DNA from: Propionicimonas sp.
GTDB lineage: Bacteria > Actinomycetota > Actinomycetes > Propionibacteriales > Propionibacteriaceae
DNA length: 64,000 bases
Reading direction: 5' to 3'
NCBI RefSeq assembly: GCF_029975155.1
Contig: NZ_JARKPQ010000108.1
Span: 62,001-126,000 of the forward strand
Below, one piece after another: positions 7,247-15,822 of the stretch. The stretch's first letter is position 1, and every line of letters begins with the position of its first letter. The notes beneath the pieces are model-generated. The model saw only the letters and a program-made list of their open reading frames with translations. It was not told the DNA's origin and made no database searches. The position numbers were made by a program, and so were the translations under genes.

Positions 7247-9328
7247 CTACAGCGAGACCAGCGCGCCGCCGCGTCGCGGGGTCAGCAGGAACGCCAGCAG
7301 GTAGAGCCCGGCCACCAGCACCAGCAGGTTGCGGTAGCCGGTGAGCAGCGCCAGGTACTCCAGGCAGCCGCCCAGCATGGCTCCGAGCAGGTTCAGCCCG
7401 AACGCCGAGCGGGAGTCGTCGGACGCGGCGAACCGCTTCGCGAACGCGACATTGGCCAGGTAGATCGGGACGAACGCCAGCAGTACCGCTACCAGCAGGC
7501 GTGGCACCAGGGGCAGGGTGAGCAGCCAGGCCGGCTCCACCAGGTAGGAGACCGCCAGCGCCGCGGCGATCCCGCCGAACACCACCGGCAGCGGGGGAGT
7601 GCGGAACCGCCTGGTGGTCTCCACCGCTGCCAGCACGATCACCAGCACGCCGGCGAACACCAGGGCGTTGACCAGCCAGGTGGTGCCGAACAGCAGCGCG
7701 AAGGTGGCGATGTTCTTGGTCTCCAGCAGCAGGAAGGCGGCGCCCATGAAGAACAGGTCGGCGTAGGGGCGCATCTCCCGGAACGGCCCGCCCAGTGCGC
7801 GGACGGCGATCAGCGAGATCAGCAGGATGCCGCCGAGCGTCCACGCGTAGAGCGGCGGGATCGCGCCACCCTGGAAGTACAGGAACGGACGGTCGTCGCT
7901 CGCCGGGGCCACCACTGTCCCGGACGGGGTGTAGGCCGTTGCACAGGACTGCTTGCTCTCGTCGAGCGCGGCCGTGACCACGGCCTGCGCGCCCTCGGAG
8001 AGGTCCACGCAGGGGGCGTGCCCGAAGGCGGCCTCCACCGTGCCGGCCAGCCGGTCGATCAGCCACTGCTCGCGGTAGTAGTTGTACATCGAGAACGCGC
8101 CGTCGGGAGACAGGTGGTCCCTGGCGGCGGTGAGCGCCTCCTCGGTGAACAGGAAGCTCTCCAGCCGGATCTGGGATGCGCCGGTCACCAGCGCCAGCGA
8201 GTCGGGCAGGGCGAACAGGATCAGGTCGTAGGTGGTGTCGGTGGCCTCGAGGAAGGCGCGTCCGTCGTTGACGTGCCGGGTCACCCTGGGGTCGGAGTAC
8301 GGGTGATCGGGGTTCTTCTCGGCGCCGATCTGCATGATCCGCGGGTCGATGTCCACCGCGTCGATGTGCTGGGCACCCTTGGCGAGCGCGATCGCCACGT
8401 CCGAGCCCGACCCGGCGCCGATGATCAGCACGTTCCGCAGCGGGTTCTGCGGCGAACGCAGGTAGGGGTAGCCGTACTGCGGTTCCTCGACCAGCCGCTG
8501 GGACGCCGCCCGGACGATCTGGTGCGGAACCCCGTTCACGGAGATGTCCGTCAGGGGCAACCCGGCATAGGTCCGGTCCTCGGTGTGGACTTTGTAGTAC
8601 GGCGACCACGAGATGCCGGGCTGGATCGTCTCGACCAGCAGGAAGGCGATCATCACCGCACCGGCCACGGCGGCCACCCCGCGCTGCCAGCCTCCGATCA
8701 GCACCACGAAGGCGAGCGTCACCAGCACGCCCCAGACCACGGACGGGGCACCGAGGAACGACAGCAGGGTAAACGAGCAGATACCGATCAGCGAACCGAC
8801 AAGGTCCCAGCGGTAGGCGGTCAGCGGTCGCAGTTCGCCGAAGCACCGGCCCACCACCTCGGACGGCGCGGCCAGCACGGCGGCGACCAGGACGAAGATC
8901 AGGGGCAGCACCAGCCAGGCGGGCGGCCCGGACGTGCTGAGCGAGGTGAAGTAGATGATCTGGTCGCCCGCCCGGTCGATGGTCACCGGCGCCAGCAGCG
9001 TCGCGGCCACCAGGACGGTCAGGATCACCGGGCCGGCCGGCAGCACCGACCAGGACCTGCGGGCGATCAGGAAGCCGAGCCCGACGCCCAGGAAGGAGCC
9101 GAGCAGCACGAAGTTCGAGAAGTAGCTCAGGTGCACCACATTGGACCCGAGCCAGCGGATCAGCGCCAGTTCGAGGAACAGCATCAGCGCGCTACCCAGT
9201 ACCAGCCGGCGCACCACCGGGTAGCGGGGCCGCTCCGGCTCGGCCTCCGGCGGCAGCCGCCACGAGCGCCGGATGGCCGCTGGCCCCGCCGGCCGGGTCC
9301 CGGTCGCCTCTCCCGTACCGTGTGCCAT
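7247..9328 (-). CDS. Multi-pass membrane protein with spermidine-synthase-like domain
   Basis: A 693-aa protein with an N-terminal block of hydrophobic helices (about residues 35-260), a soluble Rossmann methyltransferase/spermidine-synthase-like domain (about 300-470) and further hydrophobic helices to the C-terminus. NVLIIGAGSGSDVAIAL is the nucleotide-binding loop, and AVDIDPRIM followed by DGRAFLEAT are typical of the polyamine aminopropyltransferase fold. The substrate is unknown, and many such membrane homologues are unlikely to make spermidine. The ATG at 9328 (MAHGTGEATG) has GGAGGT about 6 nt upstream and is preferred over the 19-codon longer ORF. It is upstream of helR on the same strand, 130 nt away. 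Confidence 0.75.
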   Translation of the reverse strand: MAHGTGEATGTRPAGPAAIRRSWRLPPEAEPERPRYPVVRRLVLGSALMLFLELALIRWLGSNVVHLSYFSNFVLLGSFLGVGLGFLIARRSWSVLPAGPVILTVLVAATLLAPVTIDRAGDQIIYFTSLSTSGPPAWLVLPLIFVLVAAVLAAPSEVVGRCFGELRPLTAYRWDLVGSLIGICSFTLLSFLGAPSVVWGVLVTLAFVVLIGGWQRGVAAVAGAVMIAFLLVETIQPGISWSPYYKVHTEDRTYAGLPLTDISVNGVPHQIVRAASQRLVEEPQYGYPYLRSPQNPLRNVLIIGAGSGSDVAIALAKGAQHIDAVDIDPRIMQIGAEKNPDHPYSDPRVTRHVNDGRAFLEATDTTYDLILFALPDSLALVTGASQIRLESFLFTEEALTAARDHLSPDGAFSMYNYYREQWLIDRLAGTVEAAFGHAPCVDLSEGAQAVVTAALDESKQSCATAYTPSGTVVAPASDDRPFLYFQGGAIPPLYAWTLGGILLISLIAVRALGGPFREMRPYADLFFMGAAFLLLETKNIATFALLFGTTWLVNALVFAGVLVIVLAAVETTRRFRTPPLPVVFGGIAAALAVSYLVEPAWLLTLPLVPRLLVAVLLAFVPIYLANVAFAKRFAASDDSRSAFGLNLLGAMLGGCLEYLALLTGYRNLLVLVAGLYLLAFLLTPRRGGALVSL

Positions 9329-9529
9329 GTTCCACCTCCGCCGTCTCGGTACTGGTCGCCCTGTTGCCCAAGCTAGAGGGTGCACGGCAGGCCTGTCAGG
9401 GATCGGGGGCAGATCGCGGGCGCCCGCCCAGGCCGACTACGCAACTCCCGGCATGGGCAGGACGGGCGGAGCGTCCTACTGTGGATCGCCGACCGGACGA
9501 CGGTCGCCCGGTCCGCGGTGGAGGGTGCT

Positions 9530-9919
9530 GTGCTCACCGACTTCGATGCGATCCCCACACTTGCCGTCAAGGACTTGCAGCGCGCTCGTGACTTCTACGA
9601 GGGGGTGCTGGGGTTCAGCCCGCAGGGCGATGTGCCCGAGGGAGTGCTGTACAAGGCCGGTTCCGGATACTTCCTGGTCTACCCCTCGGCCTACGCAGGG
9701 ACGAACCGCGCCACGGCGATGTCGGTCCAGGTTCCGGTCGCGTCCTTCGACACCGAGGTGCTCGGCCTGCGGCAACAGGGCGTGACCTTCCAGACCTTCG
9801 AGATGGACGGGATCACCTGGGCCGACGGGGTGGCCTCGTTCGGCCCCGACTCCCGCTCCGTCTGGTTCGAGGATCCCGACGGGAACATCCTCAACGTCGA
9901 GTGCGCGGTCGCCGGCTGA
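9530..9919 (+). CDS. VOC (glyoxalase/bleomycin-resistance fold) protein
   Basis: Single VOC domain of 129 aa. It shows TLAVKDLQRARDFYEGVLGF at the first beta-alpha unit and VWFEDPDGNILNVEC at the end, the usual metal-site glutamate strand. Members include dioxygenases, glyoxalases and antibiotic-binding proteins, and nothing here fixes the substrate. GTG at 9530 is preceded by GGAGGG with 4-nt spacing, so the longer ORF start in the track is rejected. It is a stand-alone gene divergent from the membrane protein gene; TACTGT around 9477 could be its -10. Confidence 0.75.
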   Translation: MLTDFDAIPTLAVKDLQRARDFYEGVLGFSPQGDVPEGVLYKAGSGYFLVYPSAYAGTNRATAMSVQVPVASFDTEVLGLRQQGVTFQTFEMDGITWADGVASFGPDSRSVWFEDPDGNILNVECAVAG

Positions 9920-9950
9920 GCCTCCCCGATCGCCATCCCGGTGAACTACT

Positions 9951-10075
9951 GTCATCCCGGCGAATGCCGGGATCTCCGGCGCCAGCCTGGCAGTTCGGCT
10001 GCCGGGGATCCCGGATCAGGTCCGGGATGACGTGGATCAGGTCCGGGATGACATGGATCAGGTCCGGGATGACAT
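9951..10075. repeat. Family A palindromes plus a 3 x 21-bp tandem repeat
   Basis: GTCATCCCGGCGAATGCCGG starts at 9951 and is an inverted repeat. Three consecutive 21-bp units beginning GGATCAGGTCCGGGATGAC occupy 10013-10033, 10034-10054 and 10055-10075, with one base change between unit 1 and units 2-3. The same family recurs at 12.3, 30.5-31.6 and 61.6 kb. The array ends 26 nt before the candidate -10 of recQ. Confidence 0.85.
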
Positions 10076-10112
10076 CAGTGCGACCGTCGGTGTCGGCACG
10101 TAGCCTGCTCGG

Positions 10113-12221
10113 GTGAATCCGACGACGTTCGAGACCGACGCCCTCGCCGTGCTGCGCCGACTGGTCGGCGACGAGCGCGCGACTTTCCACGACGGCCAGT
10201 TCGAGGCGATCGCCGCCCTCGTCCAGGATCGGCGGCGGGCGCTCGTCGTGCAGCGCACCGGCTGGGGCAAGTCCGCGGTGTACTTCGTGGCGACGGCGCT
10301 GCTGCGAGCCGCCGGTGCCGGGCCCACGGTGATCGTCTCCCCGTTGCTGGCGCTGATGCGCGACCAGATCGCCGCGGCCACCAGGGCCGGCGTCCGCGCC
10401 GTGACGATCAACACCGCGAACCCCACGGAGTGGGGTGAGGTCTACGCCGCTCTGGAGGCGGACCAGGTCGACCTGCTGCTGGTCAGTCCCGAGCGGCTGA
10501 ACAACCCCACGTTCCGCGACCGGCAGCTGCCGCAGCTGGCCGCCCGGTGTGGCCTGCTCGTGGTGGACGAGGCCCACTGCATCAGCGACTGGGGCCACGA
10601 CTTCCGTCCCGACTACCGGCGCATCCGCGACCTGCTGGCGAACCTCGACCCCGGCGTCCCGGTGCTCGCCACCACCGCCACGGCCAACGCGCGGGTGGTG
10701 GCCGACGTCGTGGAGCAGCTCGGCGTCGGCGGCCGGGACGTGCTCACCGTTCGTGGCACCCTCGCGCGAGCATCGCTGCGACTCGGCGTCCTCGCTCTGC
10801 CGTACGAGGAGTCCCGGGTCGCCTGGCTGGTCGCACACCTGGCCGACTTCACCGGCAGCGGCATCATCTACACCCTCACCGTCGCCCAGGCCGAGGACCT
10901 GGCCGCGCTGCTGCTGCGCAACGGGCACGAGGTCGCCGCCTACACCGGACGCACCGAGCCCGCCGAACGCGAAGAGCTGGAGGCACGCCTGCGGCACAAC
11001 CAGGTGAAGGCGCTGGTGGCGACCTCTGCGCTCGGGATGGGCTTCGACAAGCCCGACCTCGGCTTCGTGGTGCACCTGGGCGCGCCGAGCTCACCGGTCG
11101 CCTACTACCAGCAGGTCGGACGCGCCGGGCGTGCGGTCGAGAGCGCCGACGTCCTGCTGCTGCCCACGCCGGCCGACCGGGACGTGTGGCACTACTTCGC
11201 GACGGCCTCGATGCCGGAGGAGCGCACGGCCCAGGCGGTGCTGGACGCGCTCGCCGAGGCGGGCGGACCGCTGTCCACCGGCGCGCTGGAGACCGTCGTC
11301 GACCTGCGCCGCACGCGGCTGGAGCTCCTGCTGAAGGTGCTCGATGTCGACGGTGCTGTGACCCGGGTCAGCGGCGGCTGGCAGACCACGGGCCGGCCAT
11401 GGGCGTACGACGCCGAGCGGTACGCACGGGTGGCCGAGGCACGCCGGCGCGAGCAGCGCCTGATGCTGGACTACGAGGCCACCGACGGCTGCCGGATGGC
11501 CTTCCTGCAGCGCACGCTCGACGACCCGGAACCCCAGCCATGTGGCCGGTGCGACCGCTGCACAGGCGTCTGGTATCCGGTCGGAGTGGCCGAGACCGCT
11601 GTCGCCGCGGCCCGGGAACAGCTCGTCCGGGTGGGCGTCGACGTATCACCGCGCAGCCTGTGGCCGGCCGGCATGGCGCGGCTGGACGTGCCGGTGTCCG
11701 GGCGGATCGCCGAGACGGAGGCCGCGGCACCGGGCCGCGTGCTCGCCCGGTTCACCGATCTGGGCCTCGGCCAGCGGCTGCGGGCGTTGTTGACCGGTCC
11801 GGACGTGCCGGTGCCCGACTGGGTGCTGCCGTACTGCTTCGAGGTGCTCAGGGAGTGGCCGTGGGAGCAGCGGCCGGTGGCGGTCGCCGCGGTGCCGTCG
11901 TTGTCGCGGCCGCAACTCGTCGGCTCGCTGGCCGCGGAGCTCGCCCGGAGGGGCCGCCTGTTCGACCTGGGCAGCCTGGCGCTCGCCCCGACGGCGCCGG
12001 CGGAGGAAGCGGCCGGGAACAGCGCCTACCGACTGCGACAGGTCTTCGACCGCTTCTCGGTCTCCGCGGCGCAGCGGGAGTGGCTCGCCGCAGCGTCCGG
12101 CCCCGTCCTGCTGGTGGACGACCTGGTGGACTCCCGCTGGACGATCACCGTCGCCGCCCGGGTGCTGCGCGCCGCCGGCGCCCCTTCGGTGCTGCCATTC
12201 GCACTCGCCGCCGTGGGCTGA
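10113..12221 (+). CDS. recQ: RecQ-family DNA helicase with phosphoribosyltransferase-like C-terminus
   Basis: A 3'-5' DNA helicase for recombination and repair. Walker A is RTGWGKSAVYF (about residue 50). Motif II continues into DEAHCISDWGHDFRPDYR, the RecQ aromatic-rich loop (about 155). A RecQ zinc site is formed by CRMAF...CGRCDRC (about 470-490). No HRDC domain follows; instead the last 130 residues end in GPVLLVDDLVDSRWT, which resembles a type I phosphoribosyltransferase PRPP loop. This RecQ-PRTase layout is seen in other actinobacteria. GTG at 10113 has no Shine-Dalgarno, but TAGCCT ends 6 nt upstream, so a leaderless start is likely. Confidence 0.87.
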   Translation: MNPTTFETDALAVLRRLVGDERATFHDGQFEAIAALVQDRRRALVVQRTGWGKSAVYFVATALLRAAGAGPTVIVSPLLALMRDQIAAATRAGVRAVTINTANPTEWGEVYAALEADQVDLLLVSPERLNNPTFRDRQLPQLAARCGLLVVDEAHCISDWGHDFRPDYRRIRDLLANLDPGVPVLATTATANARVVADVVEQLGVGGRDVLTVRGTLARASLRLGVLALPYEESRVAWLVAHLADFTGSGIIYTLTVAQAEDLAALLLRNGHEVAAYTGRTEPAEREELEARLRHNQVKALVATSALGMGFDKPDLGFVVHLGAPSSPVAYYQQVGRAGRAVESADVLLLPTPADRDVWHYFATASMPEERTAQAVLDALAEAGGPLSTGALETVVDLRRTRLELLLKVLDVDGAVTRVSGGWQTTGRPWAYDAERYARVAEARRREQRLMLDYEATDGCRMAFLQRTLDDPEPQPCGRCDRCTGVWYPVGVAETAVAAAREQLVRVGVDVSPRSLWPAGMARLDVPVSGRIAETEAAAPGRVLARFTDLGLGQRLRALLTGPDVPVPDWVLPYCFEVLREWPWEQRPVAVAAVPSLSRPQLVGSLAAELARRGRLFDLGSLALAPTAPAEEAAGNSAYRLRQVFDRFSVSAAQREWLAAASGPVLLVDDLVDSRWTITVAARVLRAAGAPSVLPFALAAVG

Positions 12222-12261
12222 CCCGCAGGACGGCTGAGGCCGTCGTCCCGGTCCGCCAACC

Positions 12262-12553
12262 GTCATCCCGGACTTGATCGTCATCCCGGACTTGATCCGG
12301 GACCCCTGATGGCCGATTGCCCGGGTGGGTGCGGGGATCCCGGCGTTCGCCGGGATGACGTGGGGAGGGTCGTCCCGGACTTGATCGTCATCCCGGACTT
12401 GATCCGGGACCCCTGATGGCCGATTGCCCGGGAGGGTGCGGGGATCCCGGCGTTCGCCGGGATGACGTGGGGGTCATCCCGGTCTTGATCCGGGATCCCT
12501 GGCGGCCGATTGCCCGGGTGGGTGCGGGGATCCCGGCGTTCGCCGGGATGACG
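12262..12553. repeat. Array of three roughly 90-107-bp family A units
   Basis: Starting at about 12280, 12387 and 12473, a unit recurs. Each has a palindrome beginning GTCATCCCGGACTTGATCCG, a spacer GGCCGATTGCCCGGG, and a second palindrome GGGATCCCGGCGTTCGCCGG followed by GATGAC. Each unit could form two hairpins. No coding potential is evident; the ORFs here are repeat read-through. The array lies between recQ and the probable small RNA. Confidence 0.9.
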
Positions 12554-12570
12554 TTCTGCTGACGGGTCCC

Positions 12571-12690
12571 GAAAAGGGAAGGAGCCCGCCACGAACCGAG
12601 GTTCTGCGGGCACTGCCGGAGGGGCAGCTGGTCCGGCTCGGGGGGAACCGGGCTGTACTGCGACGGTGGCTCGGGGGGAACCGCTCGTCT
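12571..12690 (-). ncRNA. Probable 6C-type small RNA with intrinsic terminator
   Basis: Read on the minus strand, two hairpins each expose a loop of six C: GGTT-CCCCCCG-AGCC at 12682-12668 and CCGGTT-CCCCCCG-AGCCGG at 12651-12633. Paired C6 loops are the hallmark of the actinobacterial 6C RNA family. They are followed by a small CTGCC/GGCAG hairpin and then by a terminator: GCCCGC/GCGGGC with an inner GAACC/GGTTC (12611-12584) and a T-rich run. TAAAGT at 12703-12698 is a candidate -10 and TTGCAA, 19 nt upstream, a weak -35. The expected RNA is about 115-120 nt. Confidence 0.6.
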
Positions 12691-12785
12691 GAGAAGAACT
12701 TTAGCCCATATGGGTCCCCCAATTGCAAGGGCTCCGCGAGATTTTCCTGAGGTATTCCTTGAGGGTTTGGAATGTCCCCCGAAAA

Positions 12786-12831
12786 GGTGACTTGGGGCGG
12801 TCACCCACGGAGGTGACAAAGCTGAGTCACC
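12786..12831. promoter_or_regulatory. Twin 20-bp dyads GGTGAC-N8-GTCACC
   Basis: Two dyads with identical half-sites and identical 8-nt spacers lie at 12786-12805 and 12812-12831, 26 bp apart. They sit in an unusually AT-rich gap between the minus-strand small RNA and prfB. The arrangement suits a dimeric regulator, but the factor is unknown. RNA hairpins are an alternative reading. Confidence 0.5.
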
Positions 12832-12954
12832 CGTTCAGGGGACAAAAACATGCATTTAAGCTGCAAATCCCGCGGAATGTCACCCGCCGAGGGGACTCCG
12901 GACGCGCCGGCCGTGGACGGGGATCCGGGCGACGGTGGCGTAGAGTTGGCGGCT

Positions 12955-14064
12955 GTGACTGCCGCTGACCTCCAGGCCGACCTGGCCGTCCTCGACCGTA
13001 CGCTGACCTCGATCGAGGCGGTGCTCGACCCCGCGGGCAAACGTGCGGAGATCGCCGAGCTTCAGGAACAGGCCGCGGCCCCCGATCTGTGGGACGACCA
13101 GGAGAACGCCCAGAGGGTGACGTCGCGGCTGTCCCGGCTCCAGGCCGAGGTCGACCGCATCGTCGCGCTGCGCAACCGTCTGGACGACCTCGGCGTGCTG
13201 CTCGAATTGGCCATGGAGGAGGACGACGCCGCCACCCTCACCGAGGCGCAAAAGGAATACCGCACGCTTTCCGGCGACATTGAGGCCCTGGAGGTCCGGA
13301 CGCTGCTTTCGGGCGAATACGACCAGCGGGAGGCGGTCGTCACCATTCGCTCGGAGGCGGGCGGCGTCGACGCCGCCGATTTCGCAGCGATGTTGTTGCG
13401 GATGTATCTGCGCTGGGCCGAGCGGCACGGCTACAGCACAGAGGTCTACGACACGTCCTACGCCGAGGAGGCGGGCATCAAGTCCGCCACTTTCACGGTC
13501 AGGGAGCCATTCGCGTACGGCATGCTGTCGGTCGAGCAGGGCACGCACCGGCTGGTCCGGATCAGCCCGTTCGACAACCAGGGCCGTCGGCAGACCTCCT
13601 TCGCCGGCGTGGACGTGCTGCCGGTCACCGAGGAGACCGACCACATCGACATCCCCGAGCAGGACATTCGCGTGGACGTGTTCCGCTCGTCCGGCCCCGG
13701 CGGCCAGAGCGTGAACACCACCGACTCGGCCGTCCGGATCACCCACCTGCCGACCGGGCTGGTCGTCTCCTGCCAGAACGAGAAGTCGCAGTTGCAGAAC
13801 AAGGCCGCCGCGCTGCGCGTCCTGCAGTCGCGGCTGCTGGAGCGCGCCCGGGCCGAGAAGGAGGCCGAGATGCGCGAGCTGAAGGGCGAGGGCGGCAACT
13901 CCTGGGGTTCGCAGATGCGCTCCTACGTCCTGCACCCGTACCAGATGGTCAAGGACCTGCGCACGGAGTTCGAGGTGGGCAATCCGGATGCGGTCTTCGA
14001 CGGTGACATCGACGGTTTCCTGGACGCCGGCGTGCGCTGGCGCAGACAACAGGGAGAGCGCTGA
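12955..14064 (+). CDS. prfB: Peptide chain release factor 2
   Basis: RF2 ends translation at UGA and UAA. The 369-aa protein has the stop-codon recognition tripeptide SPF in [12 protein letters not shown] (about residue 205) and the catalytic GGQ in [13 protein letters not shown] (about 245). The frame is continuous, so there is no programmed frameshift, as expected in actinobacteria. I chose GTG at 12955 because homology starts at [23 protein letters not shown] at 12941-12946 suggests a leaderless message. The upstream extension to 12850 in the ORF track is probably non-coding. The cell-division pair ftsEX follows. Confidence 0.95.
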   Translation: MTAADLQADLAVLDRTLTSIEAVLDPAGKRAEIAELQEQAAAPDLWDDQENAQRVTSRLSRLQAEVDRIVALRNRLDDLGVLLELAMEEDDAATLTEAQKEYRTLSGDIEALEVRTLLSGEYDQREAVVTIRSEAGGVDAADFAAMLLRMYLRWAERHGYSTEVYDTSYAEEAGIKSATFTVREPFAYGMLSVEQGTHRLVRISPFDNQGRRQTSFAGVDVLPVTEETDHIDIPEQDIRVDVFRSSGPGGQSVNTTDSAVRITHLPTGLVVSCQNEKSQLQNKAAALRVLQSRLLERARAEKEAEMRELKGEGGNSWGSQMRSYVLHPYQMVKDLRTEFEVGNPDAVFDGDIDGFLDAGVRWRRQQGER

Positions 14065-14178
14065 CACGCCGGGGGATGGATTGGGTGGTCGCGGAGGCGT
14101 CGCCTAAACTTCCCGAAGGCCGGCCTTAGCTCACGTTAAGGAAACTTCCCCACTGTCTACCCGGTCCGACCAACGATC

Positions 14179-14865
14179 GTGATCAGATTCGAAGACGTCT
14201 CCAAGACCTATGACGGTCAGACGCGTCCCGCGCTGACCCGGGTCACGGTGGAGATCGCCAAGGGCGAGTTCGCCTTCCTCGTCGGCGAGTCGGGCTCCGG
14301 CAAGTCCACCTTTCTGCGGCTGATCCTGCGCGAGTACCTGCCCACGTCCGGCCACATCCACGTCGCCGGCAAGGACCTGAGCCGGCTGCACAGCTGGAAG
14401 GTGCCGGCATTGCGCCGGCAGATCGGCACGGTGTTCCAGGACTTCCGGCTGCTGCCCGGCAAGACCGTCAACGAGAACGTCGCGTTCGCCCTGCAGGTGA
14501 TCGGCAAGCCGGCGTCCGTGATCCGCACCGTGGTGCCGGAGACCCTGGAACTGGTCGGCCTCGAGGGCAAGGGTGACCGGCTGCCAGAGGAGTTGAGCGG
14601 TGGGGAACAGCAGCGGGTGGCGATCGCCCGCGCGTTCGTGAACCGCCCGGCGATCCTGATCGCGGACGAGCCGACCGGCAACCTCGATCCGAACACCAGC
14701 ATCGGGATCATGAAGCTGCTCGACCGGATCAACCGCTCCGACACGACGGTGATCATGGCCACGCACGACGCCACGATCGTCGATCAGATGCGCAAACGGG
14801 TGATCGAGCTGGCGAACGGCGAGATCGTCCGTGACCAGAGCAAGGGTGTGTATGGCTACCAGTGA
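14179..14865 (+). CDS. ftsE: Cell-division ATP-binding protein FtsE
   Basis: ABC-type ATPase that with FtsX relays division signals to periplasmic or extracellular peptidoglycan hydrolases. It is 228 aa, the usual length. Walker A is [12 protein letters not shown] (about residue 36), signature [14 protein letters not shown] (about 140) and Walker [13 protein letters not shown] (about 160). GTG at 14179 gives the standard N-terminus [11 protein letters not shown]. The gap before it (14065-14178) holds a 12-bp palindrome AAGGCCGGCCTT at 14116 but no obvious strong promoter. FtsX follows 27 nt on. Confidence 0.95.
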   Translation: MIRFEDVSKTYDGQTRPALTRVTVEIAKGEFAFLVGESGSGKSTFLRLILREYLPTSGHIHVAGKDLSRLHSWKVPALRRQIGTVFQDFRLLPGKTVNENVAFALQVIGKPASVIRTVVPETLELVGLEGKGDRLPEELSGGEQQRVAIARAFVNRPAILIADEPTGNLDPNTSIGIMKLLDRINRSDTTVIMATHDATIVDQMRKRVIELANGEIVRDQSKGVYGYQ

Positions 14866-14892
14866 CCGGAACGACCGGACGGAGGTGGGCGG

Positions 14893-15798
14893 ATGAGGCA
14901 CACGCTCACCGAGACGTGGTCGGGGCTGCGGCGCAACGCGTCCATGACCCTCGCCGTCGTGGTCACGATGTGGGTGTCGCTCACCCTGTTCGGCGCCGGC
15001 CTGCTCGTCGCGCAGCAGGTGGAGCGGTTGAAGGACGACTGGTACGACAAGGTCGAGATCAGCGTGTTCCTGTGCGTCGAGGCCTCCCGCGGCGAGAACT
15101 GCGTCCAGGGCGAGGCGGCGACCAATGCCCAGCGGGCCGACGTGGAGCAGGCGCTGAAGGCCAATCCGGAGGTCGCTGAGGTCTTCTACGAGACCCGGGA
15201 GCAGGCCTACCAGCAGTTCCGTGAGTACTACGCCGACAACGAGTCGATCCTGAAGTCGGCGTCGGTGGAGATGATGCAGGACTCGTTCCGGGTGAAGCTG
15301 AAGAACCCGGAGGAGTTCCAGGGCGTGGTCTCGGCCGTCAAGGGCATGCCGGGGGTGGAGCAGGTGCAGGACCTGCGCAAGATCCTCGACCCCATGTTCG
15401 CCTGGCTGAACCTCGCCCGCTGGGCGACGGTGGGGCTGAGCGCGCTGCTGTTGCTCGCCGCCGCGCTGCAGATCGGCAACACCATCCGGCTCGCGGCGTA
15501 CTCCCGAAGACGGGAGATCGGCATCATGCGGCTGGTCGGCGCGTCCAACTGGTACATCATGCTGCCGTTCCTGCTGGAGTCCCTGATCGCCGCCGTCGGC
15601 GGTGCGCTGCTGGCGTGCCTGACCCTTGCCGCCGTGCAGCAATTCGTGATCGTCGGACGGGCCGAGATGGAGATCCGGACCGTCCGCTGGATCGACTGGT
15701 CCAATGTCGGCTGGGCCATGGCGAGTATCGCCCTGGTGGCCGTCGTGCTCTCCGTCATACCCACACTGATCGCGACCCGGAGGTTCCTCCGGGTCTGA
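14893..15798 (+). CDS. ftsX: Cell-division permease-like protein FtsX
   Basis: Membrane partner of FtsE. It is 301 aa with an N-terminal transmembrane helix (about 20-45), a large extracytoplasmic loop (about 50-175) that binds hydrolase activators, and three C-terminal helices. The GGRREIGIMRLVGAS-like segment appears here as RRREIGIMRLVGASNWYI before the second helix. The loop has two cysteines (VFLCVEASRGENC) that could form a disulfide. ATG at 14893 has GGAGGTG upstream. The likely extracellular effector is the M23 peptidase encoded next. Confidence 0.95.
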   Translation: MRHTLTETWSGLRRNASMTLAVVVTMWVSLTLFGAGLLVAQQVERLKDDWYDKVEISVFLCVEASRGENCVQGEAATNAQRADVEQALKANPEVAEVFYETREQAYQQFREYYADNESILKSASVEMMQDSFRVKLKNPEEFQGVVSAVKGMPGVEQVQDLRKILDPMFAWLNLARWATVGLSALLLLAAALQIGNTIRLAAYSRRREIGIMRLVGASNWYIMLPFLLESLIAAVGGALLACLTLAAVQQFVIVGRAEMEIRTVRWIDWSNVGWAMASIALVAVVLSVIPTLIATRRFLRV

Positions 15799-15822
15799 CC
15801 AGCCAACCGATTGGGGCTACTC

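Noticed and set aside
3352-7344. 1330-aa open frame on the plus strand
   Set aside because: It is antisense to the FG-GAP and helR-like genes, has shadow composition rich in Arg/Gly/Ala, and no domain; both minus-strand genes have clear motifs.
7148-9376. 742-aa plus-strand frame
   Set aside because: Antisense to the membrane/spermidine-synthase-like gene; glutamine/histidine/arginine-rich shadow text without motifs.
12262-12553. CRISPR array or small ORFs
   Set aside because: Three near-identical units of 86-107 bp; the ORFs are translations of the palindromes.
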